Assembly (NCBI GenBank): GCA_007095845.1
Contig: SFBI01000008.1
Location: 1-34,947 of the forward strand
Length of the DNA: 34,947 nucleotides
Reading direction: 5' to 3'
DNA from: Microcystis aeruginosa Ma_MB_S_20031200_S102
GTDB taxonomy: Bacteria > Cyanobacteriota > Cyanobacteriia > Cyanobacteriales > Microcystaceae
Shown: positions 34,027 through 34,947 of the stretch, piece after piece
Layout: each line of letters starts with the position of its first letter
How positions within the stretch are numbered: the stretch's first letter is position 1
Made by a program: the position numbers and the translations under genes
Notes under the pieces: generated by a model
Databases searched by the model: none
Told to the model about the DNA's origin: nothing
What the model saw: the letters and a program-made list of their open reading frames with translations, nothing else

Positions 34027-34057
34027 GAAAACGGGTTTCTCCGAGAAACCCGTTTTC
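34027..34057. terminator. Strong hairpin, likely bidirectional terminator
   Basis: A perfect 14-bp stem GAAAACGGGTTTCT (34027-34040) / AGAAACCCGTTTTC (34044-34057) with a 3-base loop, 48 bases after the Rpn-like stop and between convergent genes. The GGGTTTCTCCGAGAAACCC core is often seen as a dispersed hairpin in cyanobacteria. Confidence 0.7.
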
Positions 34058-34065
34058 TGTGCGTT

Positions 34066-34083
34066 ACTCAACGGATTTAGTAT
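34066..34083. repeat. Solo MITE end (ACTCAACGGATTTAGTAT)
   Basis: 18 bases identical to 2316-2333, the right end of the MITE at 2227-2333. No matching inverted end was found within the next few hundred bases upstream, so it looks like a solo or truncated end. Confidence 0.6.
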
Positions 34084-34143
34084 GACAAATGACAAAAACC
34101 CCTCCAATTAATGAAGGGGAATTGTCGGATTTGATTGATGGTA

Positions 34144-34803
34144 TTAGGAGACTTTTGTGGTTTCTTTTTCTGAGGATTTAGAGGATTTCAATTGGCGCTT
34201 GAGGGTTGAGGCTGCGCCGAGTGTGCCGAGCGCGAGAAGGCTTAGAATTGAGGTGGGTTCGGGAACTTTTATAAAATTAATACCGGCGACGGGATTACTA
34301 CTACCGCAACTGTCAGCAATCCCATTAGCTGTGCAGGAGAATCTTTCAAAGTAAATATCGTAGTTACCCGGCTGCTCAAAATATTCAACGGCATTAAATG
34401 AGGTCAAAACATCCAATGCGAATCCGAAGAAATTTCTATCTCCTGTTCCATCTGCTGGGTTTGCGGTTAGGTTGTAATCCAATGTGAGCGTACCAGTATC
34501 TTCATTATTCGTGAAGGTAAAGACAGTACCTGGTCTTGGTCCTTGTAAAGGAAAATCGCCTTCAAGCAGTTCAGCAACACCTGTTTGAGTCTCGATAGGT
34601 GGACAGAAGCCGCCATCGGAGAAATCACAAAAAAAGAACGCACTGGGATTCGTGTCGATTCTTATCTTGTTTGTATCATATTTCATGGTGAAGCCAATTT
34701 GACTCACGTTATTCCCCGGTGGGTCTAGCAATAAAAATTCGCAAAAACGTCGCCCTGCCCTGACACAAATCCTGTATGCTACAAGACTAGCAAACGTAGG
34801 CAC
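34144..34803 (-). CDS. PEP-CTERM sorting-domain protein without signal peptide (probably 5'-truncated)
   Basis: 219 residues from a GTG. The C-terminus is a clear PEP-CTERM signal: VPEPTSILSLLALGTLGAAS, a hydrophobic helix preceded by PEP, then a basic tail (TLKRQLKSSKSSEKETTKVS). Such proteins are normally exported by a signal peptide and processed by an exosortase. Here the N-terminus has no signal peptide: the frame is open upstream only to a TGA near 34845, and the extra residues (LLIVTGVTGNP) do not form one. The middle is a secreted-type beta-rich sequence with pairs of cysteines (FFFCDFSDGGFCPP; CTANGIADSCGSSNP). Probably a truncated gene or pseudogene. Confidence 0.65.
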   Translation of the reverse strand: MPTFASLVAYRICVRAGRRFCEFLLLDPPGNNVSQIGFTMKYDTNKIRIDTNPSAFFFCDFSDGGFCPPIETQTGVAELLEGDFPLQGPRPGTVFTFTNNEDTGTLTLDYNLTANPADGTGDRNFFGFALDVLTSFNAVEYFEQPGNYDIYFERFSCTANGIADSCGSSNPVAGINFIKVPEPTSILSLLALGTLGAASTLKRQLKSSKSSEKETTKVS

Positions 34804-34911
34804 CGGATTCCCAGTAACACCAGTAACAATAAGTAGTCATGCAAAATTAATTACCCAAATAAAAAATTAAGAAGTATAATATATGAAGAAACGAAGTAGC
34901 AGGAAAATACA

Positions 34912-34947
34912 ATGAGATTTATTAGAGACCTAAACCCCGAGAGCCAG
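34912..34947 (+). CDS. Start of a probable IS630-type transposase, cut by the window end
   Basis: ATG at 34912 preceded by AGGA at about 8 bases. The visible residues MRFIRDLNPESQ resemble the N-terminus of IS630-like transposases common in Microcystis. Only 12 codons are present, so this is a tentative call. Confidence 0.4.
   Translation, partial: MRFIRDLNPESQ

Overview
The window looks like a chromosomal segment of a unicellular bloom-forming cyanobacterium, most likely Microcystis or a close relative. The grounds are psaK (photosystem I), a plant-type glycerate 3-kinase, a DnaK3/DnaJ pair, several HIP1-type GCGATCGC octamers, heptameric tandem repeats, Uma2 genes and many decayed insertion sequences and MITEs. 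Species assignment is an inference from gene content and style, not from a search.

Layout. 1-1301: remains of an IS1-like and an ISL3-like transposase gene. 1494-4970: housekeeping genes rpmB, psaK, a polar amino-acid ABC permease, clpS and an overlapping CPBP membrane protease. 4827-14145: a rearranged accessory block. A unit made of [CPBP 3' end - amt - 3' half of a convergent AAA gene] is present twice (about 4827-6190 and 10022-12690), with a third scrap of the CPBP 3' end at about 13935-14145. In the left copy amt is reduced to its last codons. In the right copy amt is intact, but the AAA gene's 3' half is fused in frame to an Hpt (CheA/PilL-like) N-terminus. Between the copies lie a full AAA_35-type ATPase with a C-terminal membrane anchor, a second AAA_35-type ATPase with an N-terminal HTH, a 29-bp tandem repeat that looks like an operator, and a divergent pair encoding a small winged-helix-like protein and a membrane protein. 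This is the best candidate in the window for an undescribed signalling or conflict system.

14336-17431: a conserved hypothetical, a small hypothetical, a Uma2 protein with a coiled-coil tail, and a zinc alcohol dehydrogenase. 17713-22497: dnaK3-like, dnaJ, a TusA-like protein and rsgA, all on one strand; the last three are nearly contiguous. 22641-24037: a broken beta-lactamase-like gene and glycerate 3-kinase. 24172-27462: a tight three-gene ABC-2/GldG-type exporter operon. 27511-28818: two Uma2 genes.

28819-34947: a PEP-CTERM scrap, a MazF/PemK toxin-antitoxin pair, a complete ISL3-type MITE with target duplication, an amidohydrolase coupled to a CobW-family GTPase, a repeat interrupted by another MITE, an Rpn/DUF4351-type gene, a PEP-CTERM protein lacking its signal peptide, and the first codons of a probable transposase at the right edge. 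No rRNA, tRNA or CRISPR array was seen.
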